Part shown: positions 37,268-47,121 of the stretch, in pieces
How positions within the stretch are numbered: the first letter of the stretch is position 1
Layout: every line of letters begins with the position of its first letter
Origin: JAWSVE01 sp050633885
GTDB taxonomy: Bacteria > Pseudomonadota > Gammaproteobacteria > Pseudomonadales > Cellvibrionaceae
Length of the DNA stretch: 64,000 nt
Assembly (NCBI GenBank): GCA_050633885.1
Contig: JBOEHK010000005.1
Span: 806,001 to 870,000, forward strand
Direction: 5' to 3'
Notes under the pieces: generated by a model
Databases searched by the model: none
What the model was told of the DNA's origin: nothing
The model's input: the letters and a program-made list of their open reading frames with translations, nothing else
Translations under genes and position numbers: made by a program

Positions 37268-39103
37268 ATGTGTGGGATTGTAGGTGCAGTAGCACAGCGA
37301 AATATCACTGGTATTTTGGCTGAGGGTTTAAAGCGTTTGGAATACCGTGGCTATGATTCGGCAGGTGTTGCTGTATTGGATAAACAAAAAAATCTTCAAA
37401 TTCGAAAAGCTGTTGGAAAAGTAGCGAGCTTAGAAGATGCTATAAACAATTCACCCATTAAGGGTGGTGTTGGTATTGCACATACACGTTGGGCAACTCA
37501 CGGAAAACCGAGTGAAACGAATGCGCATCCACATCACTCAATGACGGAAGATGTTGCCGTTGTGCATAACGGCATTATTGAAAACTTCGACGTGTTAAGA
37601 GAAGAATTAGAAAAAACAGGCGTTACATTTAAATCTGAAACAGATACAGAAGTTATCGCACATCTTGTCAAATCATTTCTAGATAAAGGCTTAACACTAT
37701 TAGAATCCGTTCAGGCCGCAACAGAAAAATGTGAAGGCGCTTATGGTGTTGCCGTTATTCAAGCAGAAGATCCAAATACAATCGTTGTGGCGAGAAGTGG
37801 AAGCCCGCTAGTAATTGGTGTCGGCATCGAAGAAAATTTTATCGCGTCTGATCAATTGGCATTGCGACAAGTCACTGACCGATTTATTTACTTAGAAGAA
37901 GGTGATACAGCTGTTATCACAAAAGAAAATTACACCATCTATGATGCAGATAAAAAAGAAATTGAAAGAGATATTGTTCAGCTAACCGATGGATTAGAGT
38001 CAGCAGAACGAGGAAAATTTCGCCACTATATGTTAAAAGAAATTTATGAACAACCTGAAGTAATCAAAAATACGTTAACAGGCCGGTTAGGAAAAGATAA
38101 AGTTTTAGAAGAAGCGTTTGGTACTAACGCAAAAGATATATTTGAAAAAGTGGAAGCGGTACAAATTGTTGCTTGTGGCACAAGTTATCATGCTGGCTTA
38201 GTTGCAAAATACTGGTTAGAAGATTGGGGTGGCTTACCCTGCTCCGTTGAAGTGGCGAGTGAATTTCGTTATCGAAAAACCGTTGTTCAGAAAAATGCAT
38301 TGTTTGTGACTATTTCACAATCGGGTGAGACAGCAGATACATTAGCGGCATTACGCAATGCAAAAAAATCCGGATATCTTGCTGGTTTAGCGATTTGTAA
38401 TGTTGCCAACAGTTCATTAGTGCGAGAATCAGATTTAGTTCTAATGACATTAGCTGGACCAGAAATTGGCGTCGCGTCGACAAAAGCATTTACAACACAA
38501 CTAACAGCGCTACAACTATTAGCCATTGTTTTAGGTCGACGGCATGGTGTGACACCTGAAAAAGAAGCTGAAATGGTTGAGGCTCTACACCAGCTACCTA
38601 AATTGTGTGAAGAGACATTAGCATTAGACAATGTTATTGAAAAAACCAGTGAAGCATTTGCAGAAAAACATCATGCATTATTTTTAGGGCGAGGAGTTCA
38701 ATATCCGATTGCGTTAGAAGGCGCATTAAAGCTTAAAGAGATTTCTTATATTCATGCAGAAGCGTATCCAGCTGGCGAATTAAAACATGGGCCATTAGCG
38801 CTTGTTGATGCCGATATGCCAGTAGTTGCAGTTGCGCCGAGCAATGATTTGTTAGAAAAATTAAAATCAAATTTAGAAGTTGTTCAAGCGCGCGGTGGCA
38901 AATTGTTTGTCTTCGCCGATGAAGCAGCTGGTTTTCAAAATGATGCGGAATCAACCGTAGTTAATGTACCTCACATTCCAGAGAATATAGCGCCTATTGT
39001 TTATACTCTACCGCTACAATTGTTGTCGTATCATGTTGCTGTACTCAAAGGAACGGATGTCGATCAACCGCGGAATCTAGCAAAGTCTGTCACTGTAGAA
39101 TAA
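37268..39103 (+). CDS. glmS: glutamine-fructose-6-phosphate aminotransferase (isomerizing)
   Basis: A 611-aa enzyme making glucosamine-6-phosphate from fructose-6-phosphate and glutamine. The N-terminal glutaminase has the catalytic Cys immediately after Met (MCGIVGAVAQRN). Two SIS domains follow (ACGTSYHAGLVAKYWLE, SQSGETADTLAAL, STKAFTTQLTALQLL). The C-terminus ends DVDQPRNLAKSVTVE, the conserved stretch whose coding DNA is the TnsD-bound part of attTn7. A Tn7-like element has inserted 25 bp after the stop without damaging the gene. Confidence 0.98.
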   Translation: MCGIVGAVAQRNITGILAEGLKRLEYRGYDSAGVAVLDKQKNLQIRKAVGKVASLEDAINNSPIKGGVGIAHTRWATHGKPSETNAHPHHSMTEDVAVVHNGIIENFDVLREELEKTGVTFKSETDTEVIAHLVKSFLDKGLTLLESVQAATEKCEGAYGVAVIQAEDPNTIVVARSGSPLVIGVGIEENFIASDQLALRQVTDRFIYLEEGDTAVITKENYTIYDADKKEIERDIVQLTDGLESAERGKFRHYMLKEIYEQPEVIKNTLTGRLGKDKVLEEAFGTNAKDIFEKVEAVQIVACGTSYHAGLVAKYWLEDWGGLPCSVEVASEFRYRKTVVQKNALFVTISQSGETADTLAALRNAKKSGYLAGLAICNVANSSLVRESDLVLMTLAGPEIGVASTKAFTTQLTALQLLAIVLGRRHGVTPEKEAEMVEALHQLPKLCEETLALDNVIEKTSEAFAEKHHALFLGRGVQYPIALEGALKLKEISYIHAEAYPAGELKHGPLALVDADMPVVAVAPSNDLLEKLKSNLEVVQARGGKLFVFADEAAGFQNDAESTVVNVPHIPENIAPIVYTLPLQLLSYHVAVLKGTDVDQPRNLAKSVTVE

Positions 39104-39122
39104 AAGACGTTGTTAAGTCTCA

Positions 39123-39127
39123 CCTAT
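39123..39127. other. probable 5-bp target-site duplication at attTn7
   Basis: CCTAT immediately precedes the inferred transposon terminus, 20-24 bases past the glmS stop, the canonical Tn7 insertion position. The partner copy at the other end was not found in the window, so this is inferred from spacing only. Confidence 0.5.
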
Positions 39128-39192
39128 TGTTGGAGAACATTAAAGTTGTTAATAAAACAATATAGTTATTAACAGGCCAATAAAGTTGTTAA
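39128..39192. mobile_element. right end of the Tn7-like transposon with TnsB-type binding repeats
   Basis: The end begins TGTTGGAGAACA, closely resembling the Tn7 terminus TGTGGGCGGACA as I recall it, and starts exactly 25 bases after the glmS stop. Three direct repeats follow at exact 20-base spacing: TAAAGTTGTTAA (39141), TATAGTTATTAA (39161) and TAAAGTTGTTAA (39181). The first aligns with the AGTTG-containing TnsB site of Tn7. tnsA starts 54 bases further on. Confidence 0.85.
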
Positions 39193-39245
39193 CTATTGCC
39201 ATCTGAGCTACCTTAGAAATAAGTCAGTTCAGGTGGCATTTTAGT

Positions 39246-40070
39246 ATGGGTAGGAAGAATTATTGGAATTCAGAGGCCAAAAACAGGCGCTGGATCAAAA
39301 GCGGACGTGGTCAGGGGGCTGGTTCAGATTATAAACCATGGCTCACGGTTCGCGATGTTGCTTCTAAAGGTCGATCTCATCGAGTTTTTGGCCACCTAAC
39401 TCAGCGCACTCACCACCTTCTCTCAGATCTTGAACTTGCAACTTTCCTACTCCTTCAATGGCGACCCACCACTATTGATATTCGCGAACAGTTTCCATTG
39501 GATAGAGAGGTAACGCTGCAGCTTAGTAAGGATTTAGGTATCGAACATCCAAACCATCATGGTCTGGATCAATACATGAGTAGTGACTTTGTCGTTGATG
39601 CAAGAGAGAAGGTGAATTCACGTTTTGTGATTCAGGTGAAAGCAACTGAGTCACTGAATGACTCTAGAACTATAGAAAAGCTTGAGATTGAGCGGCGCTA
39701 TTGGTCTGAGAAGCAGATACCTTGGTTTTTGGTGACGGAGAATCAGATGCCTTCAACGGTATTTGAAAACATCAATCTGCTTTATAACCACATAGACGAT
39801 GAAACTGAACTGGGTGAACTCATGATTCAGTTTGAACTGTTCAGAAAACACTTGCCAAGAAGTGAAAGTCTCAGAGTTAAAGACCTATGTATAAAGCTTG
39901 ATCTTGCCTACGACTATGAGCCTGGAGAAAGTCTGTATCAGATTAAACGATTGTTGGCCCAACGATATTTCCATTTTGATATCACAAAGCCATTTACCGA
40001 ATTGCGTTGCTCAGATCTGACAGCTGAAAGCTTTGAGGTATTGCAGGAGGTTTGGCGTGTTTCAGGTTAA
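39246..40070 (+). CDS. tnsA: TnsA transposon endonuclease
   Basis: A 274-aa restriction-like nuclease that cuts the 5-prime strands at the transposon ends, making excision cut-and-paste when paired with TnsB. The catalytic triad Glu63 (SDLELA), Asp114 (MSSDFVV) and Lys132 (IQVKATE) sits at the same residue numbers reported for Tn7 TnsA. The total length is also nearly identical to the 273 aa of Tn7 TnsA. It is the first gene inside the right end. Confidence 0.96.
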   Translation: MGRKNYWNSEAKNRRWIKSGRGQGAGSDYKPWLTVRDVASKGRSHRVFGHLTQRTHHLLSDLELATFLLLQWRPTTIDIREQFPLDREVTLQLSKDLGIEHPNHHGLDQYMSSDFVVDAREKVNSRFVIQVKATESLNDSRTIEKLEIERRYWSEKQIPWFLVTENQMPSTVFENINLLYNHIDDETELGELMIQFELFRKHLPRSESLRVKDLCIKLDLAYDYEPGESLYQIKRLLAQRYFHFDITKPFTELRCSDLTAESFEVLQEVWRVSG

Positions 40071-42129
40071 CGAGGTGGTTCAGGTAGCAGATAACCTCTA
40101 TCGAGTGCTTCTTACCACCGCGCGTCACGTTGTTTGGATTTCACTTGATGATCAAAAAGCATTTCCAGACATAGTTGACCTCTCTCAGCTTGAGGCGTTG
40201 ATTTTGCAAGAGAAGCTTGTTCGTGTTGATGACCCTTTTTCCTATGTATTGGGTCTACAACCAGAACAGGATTCAAAAGACGCAACTATTCGTGACACGA
40301 ATTATCGTGTTATTAAGCCTGTGGTTGAAGATCCATACTTCTACGTTAAAAAGGTACGAGCAAAACGTATTGCTGAGATTCTAGAACTTGGTGAAGTATC
40401 AAGGCCTTACATATACAAGCTAGTTCGCAGGTATTGGCAAAGAGGCCAAGTCCCCAATGCTCTGTTGCCAGATTACAAGAACTCTGGGGCGAAAGGTCAA
40501 AAGAGGATTGCGAAGAATAAGAAGTTAGGTCGGCCAAGAGAAAAAATGGAAGGGACTGGCGCATTAGTAGATGAGGCAACTGAAAGGCTTTTCCGAATCA
40601 TCATCGATAAATACATACTTAAGAAGAAATTTTCTATCGCAAAGGCTCACCGGAAATTTAAGGGCCTATATGAAAATATCGCTCCTGGCGTATCGGAATC
40701 TGAAAAGCCAACAAAGCGGCAGTTTAGTTACTTTTTCAACCGCGAGTACACACATGTTGAAAGGATAAGGGCAGGTGTACCAGATAGCATATATATGAAG
40801 GATGTTAGGCCACTTGAAAGTACCGCGACAACGCAAGCCTTAGGTCCTGGCTCACGATACGAAATTGATGCGACTATTGCTGATGTAATATTGGTTTCGG
40901 ATCATGACCGCAATCAACCTGTTGGACGGCCCACTGTTTATCTTGTCATAGATGTTTTCTCTCGTTTTATTGTTGGTTGGTATATCGGATTTGAGAACCC
41001 TTCTTACGTAGCCGCAATTCAAGCGCTTCATTTAGCGCTAACAGATAAAAATCACATATTTAGAGATCTTGAGATAGACACAGATAATTTTGAATGGCCT
41101 ACACCGGGTTTACCTGAAGCAATTCTTGCAGACCGTGGTGAGCTTCTAGGCCATCAAATAGAAGGGCTTGAAGCTAGTAATAAGGTCAGAATAGAGAATA
41201 CGCCTCCTTACAGAGGAGATGCTAAAGGAATTGTAGAGCAAAGATTTAGAACTCTGCAGGCAGAATTTAAGGGCTTTGTTCCAGGAGAAGTTTCTGGACC
41301 AACAGTTAGGAAGCGTGGAGGAAAGAACTATTGGTTGGATGGTAAGCTCACAGTATCAGAATTCACTGAAATTATTGTTTCTTCTATTGTGATGCGTAAC
41401 TTTGTAGATCCAATGAAGAAGTATGATCGAGCCAAAGACATGCCTGCTGATCTGCCGTCAATTCCTATTCATCTTTGGAGCTGGGGCTTGCAGAATCGAA
41501 CAGGGCGTTTACGTAAGGCTAATGCTGAGGCTGTTCGGATAGCACTGCTTCCTAGACAAAAGGCAAGCACATCAATACAGGGAATCTGCTTGTTTGGGGT
41601 GTACTACTCTGCGCCAGAAATAGTAGAGCTTGGCTGGTTGCATCGATCAGGAAATTCCCCCAGGCCGAAAGAAGTTGAAGTTGCCTATGACCCTAATTTT
41701 GCCGATGAAGTGTACTTATTTCACTCTGAAGGAAATCGAGATCATTGGGTTTGCCGAATTACTGATACATCGAGGGAATATAGAGGCTCTACCTTCTGGG
41801 AAGTATGGCGAAAACAGAAACAGATTAAAATACAGTCAGCAAAAGACCAGCTCGAATCCGACAGAATTCGAAAACTGCATGAAGATAGAATAGAAGACAT
41901 CATAACATCGGCTATCAAGGAATCACCCAAGCCTGTCGCAACAAATTCAGAACGAATGAAGGGAGTAAGTGGTGCACGTTCTGAACAACTGGAGAAAGAA
42001 CGTGAACAGCGTCGTCACCAAGTCGTTAAGAACGAGCAGCCTGCTAAAGTCGTGCATTTGAATCCGCCTGACGAAAATGATGATTATCCTGACTTCGAAG
42101 ATGAATTATTTGATGACGGAGACGACTGA
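40057..42129 (+). CDS. tnsB: TnsB transposase (DDE family)
   Basis: A 690-aa DDE transposase that binds the end repeats and joins 3-prime ends to the target. The catalytic acids are Asp271 (YEIDAT), Asp359 (LADRGELLG) and Glu394 (GIVEQRF), with the same 88- and 35-residue spacings as Tn7 TnsB. N-terminal helix-turn-helix regions and a charged C-terminal tail, which contacts TnsC in Tn7, are present. The GTG at 40057 is chosen for its AGGAGG six bases upstream; it overlaps tnsA by 14 bases. Confidence 0.96.
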   Translation: MFQVNEVVQVADNLYRVLLTTARHVVWISLDDQKAFPDIVDLSQLEALILQEKLVRVDDPFSYVLGLQPEQDSKDATIRDTNYRVIKPVVEDPYFYVKKVRAKRIAEILELGEVSRPYIYKLVRRYWQRGQVPNALLPDYKNSGAKGQKRIAKNKKLGRPREKMEGTGALVDEATERLFRIIIDKYILKKKFSIAKAHRKFKGLYENIAPGVSESEKPTKRQFSYFFNREYTHVERIRAGVPDSIYMKDVRPLESTATTQALGPGSRYEIDATIADVILVSDHDRNQPVGRPTVYLVIDVFSRFIVGWYIGFENPSYVAAIQALHLALTDKNHIFRDLEIDTDNFEWPTPGLPEAILADRGELLGHQIEGLEASNKVRIENTPPYRGDAKGIVEQRFRTLQAEFKGFVPGEVSGPTVRKRGGKNYWLDGKLTVSEFTEIIVSSIVMRNFVDPMKKYDRAKDMPADLPSIPIHLWSWGLQNRTGRLRKANAEAVRIALLPRQKASTSIQGICLFGVYYSAPEIVELGWLHRSGNSPRPKEVEVAYDPNFADEVYLFHSEGNRDHWVCRITDTSREYRGSTFWEVWRKQKQIKIQSAKDQLESDRIRKLHEDRIEDIITSAIKESPKPVATNSERMKGVSGARSEQLEKEREQRRHQVVKNEQPAKVVHLNPPDENDDYPDFEDELFDDGDD

Positions 42130-43787
42130 TGGAACGTCCTAGTCACTTTGTTACTGCGTCTTATACCCCGACAGGTGTTAAGCGCTATGATGACAATCCA
42201 TTCATTGAAGCGCTCCCACCAATCCTATCGGTTGCTCAAGTAGGTAAGAGTATTAAAGGGAAAATTGAGTATCACCCTGCGGATAGATTAGCCGATCCGA
42301 AGTCCAGAATGCATATGGTTGTGTCATTGTTAGACGATTATTTTCAACCTATTTCACAGCACGTCCAGCTACAAGAGAAGATCGACCTAATGCTTCGTAT
42401 GGGCTATGTCGGAAGGAACATCAATGATGGTTCATTGAACCGTAAGCTCCAGGAGGGTTATGAGTTTATAAAGTCAGGCGGTGAAGTTGCTGCTAACTTT
42501 GCTGTGGAAAAAACCACGGCTCGAAGCATGTCTCTTGTGGGTATTTCCGGTGCTGGGAAAAGTAAGTCGCTTGAGCGAGTATTGGCAACGTATCCTCAGG
42601 TGATTTACCACGAAAAAGAAAATCGCTTTCAGGTGACGTACCTTAAGATTGAATGCCCTAGCAACGGTGACCTCGAAAGCTTATGCCTTAACTTCTTCAG
42701 TGCAGTCGACAGTGTATTGGGTACCGACTATGAGCGCCGCTACGCAAAACAGCGTCTTTCTGTTCCAAAGATGCTGGCTCTAATGCGGCAGACAGCCAAT
42801 AATCGTGCAATTGGTATTCTGGTAATAGATGAAATCCAACGATTAAGCCAGGTGCGCTCAGGTGGTAAAGAGCAAATGCTGGAGTTTTTTGTAGAGCTAG
42901 TGAATACCGTGGGGATTCCGATAGTTTTAGTTGGCACTCCTAAAGCGCGTCCAATATTTGAACTAGAGCTGCAATCTGGCCGGCGCAGCGCTGGACTGGG
43001 GTCAATTTACTGGGAAACTATTCCACAATACCTTATTAAAGAAAAAGAAAGGCAGCCAAATACCAATTGGATTCGATTCACGGACAACCTCTGGAAGTAT
43101 CAATGGTTAAAGCATGGTGGTGATCCACTTAGCGATGAAATAAGAGATTGTTGGTATGACCTCTCCCAAGGTGTCTTAGATATTGTTGTGAAGCTTTTTG
43201 TATTGGCGCAGCTCCGTGCTATCGCGAATAAGAAAGAACGAATTACAGTGGGCATTTTGAAATCGGTCTATAAGCAGGAGTTAAAGCCAGTACACCCAAT
43301 GTTAGATGCATTGCGGTCCTGTGACGCAGATAAAATCGTGAAGTACTCCGACATGCGTATTGTCGACCTGGATAAGCGCATTATCCAATTGGGAGCCAAA
43401 ATCTTAGCGGATGTCCAAAAGCAAGAAGAACAACTGTTTGGAGGAAACCCAGAAGCTCTGAGATTGTACAATTTGGTTTTGCAGTTAGACGAATCATTTG
43501 AAGAACAAACAGTTGCTCAATTGGTCACGCGAATAATTAAGGAACAGCCTGATCTTAGTCTCCCAGAAATGATCCCTGTCATCGTGTCGTGGTATCAGTC
43601 AGACGAAACCACTTCAGTAAATAAACAACCAACGGACCGCATTAAAGAAGAGGACTGGGTAGACCTGGATGTCGATGATTGGCGTTACCAGTTTGCCTAC
43701 TGCAAAGAGGACAACCTGTCGTTAGTTGAGCGACTGGATCAAAATGGCGAAATGTTTGATCTTGAAGGATGGGCAACAGGGTATTAA
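42129..43787 (+). CDS. tnsC: TnsC AAA+ regulator
   Basis: A 552-aa ATPase that bridges the target selector and the transposase. Walker A is GISGAGKSKSLE (138-149) and Walker B is ILVIDEIQRLSQV, followed by the sensor region IVLVGTPKA. Length and motifs match Tn7 TnsC, about 555 aa. The start overlaps the tnsB stop by one base. Confidence 0.95.
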   Translation: MERPSHFVTASYTPTGVKRYDDNPFIEALPPILSVAQVGKSIKGKIEYHPADRLADPKSRMHMVVSLLDDYFQPISQHVQLQEKIDLMLRMGYVGRNINDGSLNRKLQEGYEFIKSGGEVAANFAVEKTTARSMSLVGISGAGKSKSLERVLATYPQVIYHEKENRFQVTYLKIECPSNGDLESLCLNFFSAVDSVLGTDYERRYAKQRLSVPKMLALMRQTANNRAIGILVIDEIQRLSQVRSGGKEQMLEFFVELVNTVGIPIVLVGTPKARPIFELELQSGRRSAGLGSIYWETIPQYLIKEKERQPNTNWIRFTDNLWKYQWLKHGGDPLSDEIRDCWYDLSQGVLDIVVKLFVLAQLRAIANKKERITVGILKSVYKQELKPVHPMLDALRSCDADKIVKYSDMRIVDLDKRIIQLGAKILADVQKQEEQLFGGNPEALRLYNLVLQLDESFEEQTVAQLVTRIIKEQPDLSLPEMIPVIVSWYQSDETTSVNKQPTDRIKEEDWVDLDVDDWRYQFAYCKEDNLSLVERLDQNGEMFDLEGWATGY

Positions 43788-45295
43788 TGCTGGGATTTCC
43801 GAAACCTTACTCTGATGAGTTGCTGTATAGCACAGTCGCGAGAGCGGGTGTGCATGATGGGGAGACCTCTCCTAAGCAGCTGTTGGATCAGGTGTTTGAG
43901 AATCGGAAAATAATCGCAACGGTGGATCTACCTAGTCATGTTCAATCATTAGCTCAGCAGTACCCAAGTAACAGCGGGCTCAATACAAGTCTCTTAATCG
44001 CTCGCCATACACTATGGCCAATTTACGCACCTTTTTTGCCACCTGAGCGAATTAAAAAGCTACGCAACTGGATGGCGGAGCAGTCACAAGGTGCTGCACA
44101 TTTAGCTTCAGGTATTGCTGCTTCCAGAGTTAAGGCAAAGACCGAATTGTTTGCTTGCAGGCCATGTTTGGCTGAGCAAAGGTTGAAATATGGAGAATGC
44201 TATTGGCATCGCCTTTGGCAGGTTCCTTTGGTGAGAATGTGCCCTAAACATGGCGCATTGAGTAGATCGAATATCGAATTAGATGGAGAGCATCGGCATG
44301 CTTTTATCCCGGTAGAATCTGCTGATTTATTTCAAGATGTCCTTGTTAAGGAGCAGGATGAAGTCTTTGCAAAGCAATGTGCTCAGTTACTACTGAGTAA
44401 TTGTGAAGGGATTAGCTTTGCCCAATGGTCTTTGTTTTATAAACAGTTCGCTGTAAGCCTGAATTATTTAGATGGCTCTAGAATTGACCATTCAAAGATA
44501 CACGACACTGTTGTTACGTTTTGGGGAAAGCAGTGGCTCGAAGATGTAAGAATTCTTCCCTCGAGAATAGAGACTTCATGGCTAAAATCACTATTCCGCA
44601 AGCATAGAAAAAGCTTTAGTTTTGCTGAACATATAGTTGCAATCGTAGCCCTGTCTGATGGGAGGCTAAGTATTAGTGAAGCTATCAATCAAGCTTCGAG
44701 CCTAATAATTTCCGCCGCAGAAACTAAGAATCAGTCTGCTCAGAAGCACGACGTAGAACCTGTAGCCCCGCCGAGCCCTGATCAATTGCAGTGGAAAACG
44801 CTCCTCAAATCCTACTCGCCAAAAGCTGCACGGCAGATTTATAAGGCATTGTATGCTCGGCTTTATCGTAACAACTACGAATGGTTGATGGAGATCGACA
44901 AATCATTCCATACTGAAACTACTCTAAAAAATCATCGAGTCGATTGGTCCAAAAGGGATAGGAAAATTGCTCGAGAGCTAAGGCGTGTCTGTAAGGCTTT
45001 GACTGAAAACCTAAACGCACCGCATCTTAGCCGTACCTTCCTGATACATCAGTTGAATCAGCGAGCAACTGTTGAAAAGAATCTAAGCCGATTACCACGT
45101 TGTGCAATGTTGTTAACTCTTTATTCTGAAAGCACGACTGAATATCAAGCAAGAAGGCTTACGCGTGCCTATTTGTCAATGAGGAACAAACATCGGGAGA
45201 TTAAACGCTGGTCGCTACTCAGGGAAGCGGGTTTAAGCGATGAGCGGATGACGGAATTAATTACTGCGCTTTTAAAGGATATCTTGAGTGAGTAA
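43787..45295 (+). CDS. tnsD: TnsD/TniQ-family attTn7 target selector
   Basis: A 502-aa protein that recognises the end of glmS. The TniQ N-terminus is MLGFPKPYSDELLYSTVARAG. A zinc finger is formed by CRPCLAEQ and MCPKHGALS with an intervening WHR segment. The TAATG overlap with tnsC fixes the start. The insertion right behind glmS in this genome fits its role as a glmS-directed TnsD. Confidence 0.94.
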   Translation: MLGFPKPYSDELLYSTVARAGVHDGETSPKQLLDQVFENRKIIATVDLPSHVQSLAQQYPSNSGLNTSLLIARHTLWPIYAPFLPPERIKKLRNWMAEQSQGAAHLASGIAASRVKAKTELFACRPCLAEQRLKYGECYWHRLWQVPLVRMCPKHGALSRSNIELDGEHRHAFIPVESADLFQDVLVKEQDEVFAKQCAQLLLSNCEGISFAQWSLFYKQFAVSLNYLDGSRIDHSKIHDTVVTFWGKQWLEDVRILPSRIETSWLKSLFRKHRKSFSFAEHIVAIVALSDGRLSISEAINQASSLIISAAETKNQSAQKHDVEPVAPPSPDQLQWKTLLKSYSPKAARQIYKALYARLYRNNYEWLMEIDKSFHTETTLKNHRVDWSKRDRKIARELRRVCKALTENLNAPHLSRTFLIHQLNQRATVEKNLSRLPRCAMLLTLYSESTTEYQARRLTRAYLSMRNKHREIKRWSLLREAGLSDERMTELITALLKDILSE

Positions 45296-46886
45296 AAGCA
45301 ATGCACGATTTAAGAAGCTGGATAATGATTCAAAAGTTATGGGCATTGGCTCTTTGTTTCGTGGCTTAGACCGAAAGGGGTGGGCGATAAATGTAGACTT
45401 TACAGGTAAACAATCTCAAAGCATGCAGTTCAGTAATATTCCTGTGCTTGCGAGAAAAAGAGTGTTAAACCCAACTCAGCAGCTAAAGCCTGCTGGATTG
45501 CCAATCGATTTTGTTATAAATAACGCTCAAGATTGGGGTATCGCAAAGGCATCTGATTGCCCTGCGTATCATGCCCATCATCACGGCGGTGACGGCAATC
45601 AAATGTGTTTTGTTGCGACCGTTAATACTAAACGAGTCTTTATCCCGCAATTAGAATTCGCTCGAGTACTTTTCTATCATGATCCATTTCTTGCTCGACT
45701 AAGCCTCCAGCACGACGCTTTGGCCGAAGACTTTATGCTAGGTCTCAGAGAGGATGGTCAGCCATTAATCGTAGTTCGTGAAGGCGCCGAATATCCAGTT
45801 TCATACTTTAACCGAGACGATAATCGAAGATTTCTCAGTTGGGTGTTATTAGATAGTGCTGCCAGAGCCTCTTTCGAAAGCATTAGCATGCAGCTTGTCA
45901 AAGGGCAATTTCAGAAAGGCAGTTACTTACATTGGCACTACCAATTCACTCCACCTCCATTGACGGATGTGAAGCTGGGGGCACGAGGTTGGGAAGATCG
46001 CGATTCGGGTAGTTTTTTTGTTTGGGAAATAACCCAGCTAGATAATTTACCATCGGATGTGGAAGGGGAAATTGACTTCTACCACCCAGCCTATGATCGA
46101 AGGGTCGGAGGCAAGCCAACCAGAGGCGATAGTAAGCAAGGAGAATCTTCTGATGAGTTCGAACTCGATGATGACGAGTTGTCAGATTCTGATAAAGCGA
46201 CCCTGACGCTCATATCTAAGCAAGTATCCGTTTCCTTTCAGAACCCTCATATAACAAATCGAATAGCGAAAAAGACTAAGGCGGTTAACAACATAGTTGG
46301 CGATGGAGACAAAGAGGTTTTGGATAAAGAGCTGAGTCCAAATGAAAAGGAAGAATCAGGTAATCTGCCCGGAGGTGCATGGAATAATCTGGATGATCAA
46401 ACGGACGATGTTCACCTTTACCTGGGCAAGTTTCAATCATTTCTTAATATGGTAGCGGTTCTTGAGTCATCTCACGGTTGTCAGGTCTTAAACCTAAGCT
46501 TAGAAAAATTACCTAGGGTTGGAGATGGAAAAAAGCATTGGTTAGCAGATACACAAAACCCGCGTTGCCTAGCCATTGTTGAGTTGTTGCATGGTAACAG
46601 GGAATTTATTTTACTTGAGGTCGATACATCTGATGGTGCTGCGAAACTATCGACCATGCTGCTTAAATCACCTCATGGTTGGGTCGGGATAAACAAGCAG
46701 GTTATTCTTCACGGAATAATGAAGAAATCCTTGGGGTGGCCGAACGATTTTTTTAGGGATCAGTTGGGTGATGGTTCTTACAAAGGTATTCCGCACTCAA
46801 AATCAAAGCACTCTGGAGTGGTTGCTCCAGAGGTAATTGATCCATGGGCACTTAGAATAGCCAGCTGGATTAAGCGTAGTGTCTAA
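45288..46886 (+). CDS. tnsE: TnsE target selector
   Basis: A 532-aa protein close in length to Tn7 TnsE (538 aa). In Tn7 this protein directs insertion into replicating, conjugating DNA through contacts with the sliding clamp. Family-like features are the N-terminal GIGSLFRGLDRKGWAINVDF and the C-terminal WLADTQNPRCLAIVELL and HGIMKKSLGWPNDFF. A GTG start overlaps the tnsD stop by 8 bases. It completes an intact tnsABCDE set, so both chromosomal and plasmid-targeting pathways may work. Confidence 0.93.
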   Translation: MSKSNARFKKLDNDSKVMGIGSLFRGLDRKGWAINVDFTGKQSQSMQFSNIPVLARKRVLNPTQQLKPAGLPIDFVINNAQDWGIAKASDCPAYHAHHHGGDGNQMCFVATVNTKRVFIPQLEFARVLFYHDPFLARLSLQHDALAEDFMLGLREDGQPLIVVREGAEYPVSYFNRDDNRRFLSWVLLDSAARASFESISMQLVKGQFQKGSYLHWHYQFTPPPLTDVKLGARGWEDRDSGSFFVWEITQLDNLPSDVEGEIDFYHPAYDRRVGGKPTRGDSKQGESSDEFELDDDELSDSDKATLTLISKQVSVSFQNPHITNRIAKKTKAVNNIVGDGDKEVLDKELSPNEKEESGNLPGGAWNNLDDQTDDVHLYLGKFQSFLNMVAVLESSHGCQVLNLSLEKLPRVGDGKKHWLADTQNPRCLAIVELLHGNREFILLEVDTSDGAAKLSTMLLKSPHGWVGINKQVILHGIMKKSLGWPNDFFRDQLGDGSYKGIPHSKSKHSGVVAPEVIDPWALRIASWIKRSV

Positions 46887-47121
46887 TTGCCATTAATCAG
46901 CGATATTTGCTGTTGATGTCTTTAGTAACTAAAGCTGGGTTACCCTGAAATAGCTTGGATATACGTAATTAGTTTCGTAAACTTTTCAATGGGATACGAG
47001 CTTAAATTGTTTTAAATGCATAACCTGTGTGTTGGCAATGCTAGGAGCCGTATACTTTTAGGTTTTAGGTCAACTCTAAACAACTTTCGTGCTGTGCAGA
47101 TTAGTTAACAGGAAGACTATC

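Noticed and set aside
39111..39127. TGTTAAGT directly after glmS as the transposon terminus
   Set aside because: Only 8 bases past the stop and a poor match. TGTTGGAG at 39128 fits both the Tn7 end pattern and the canonical 25-bp distance.
47070..47092. AACAACTTT motif resembling an inverted TnsB site before the RM genes
   Set aside because: Single copy with no second site at 20-bp spacing and no terminal CTCCAACA, so not taken as a transposon end.
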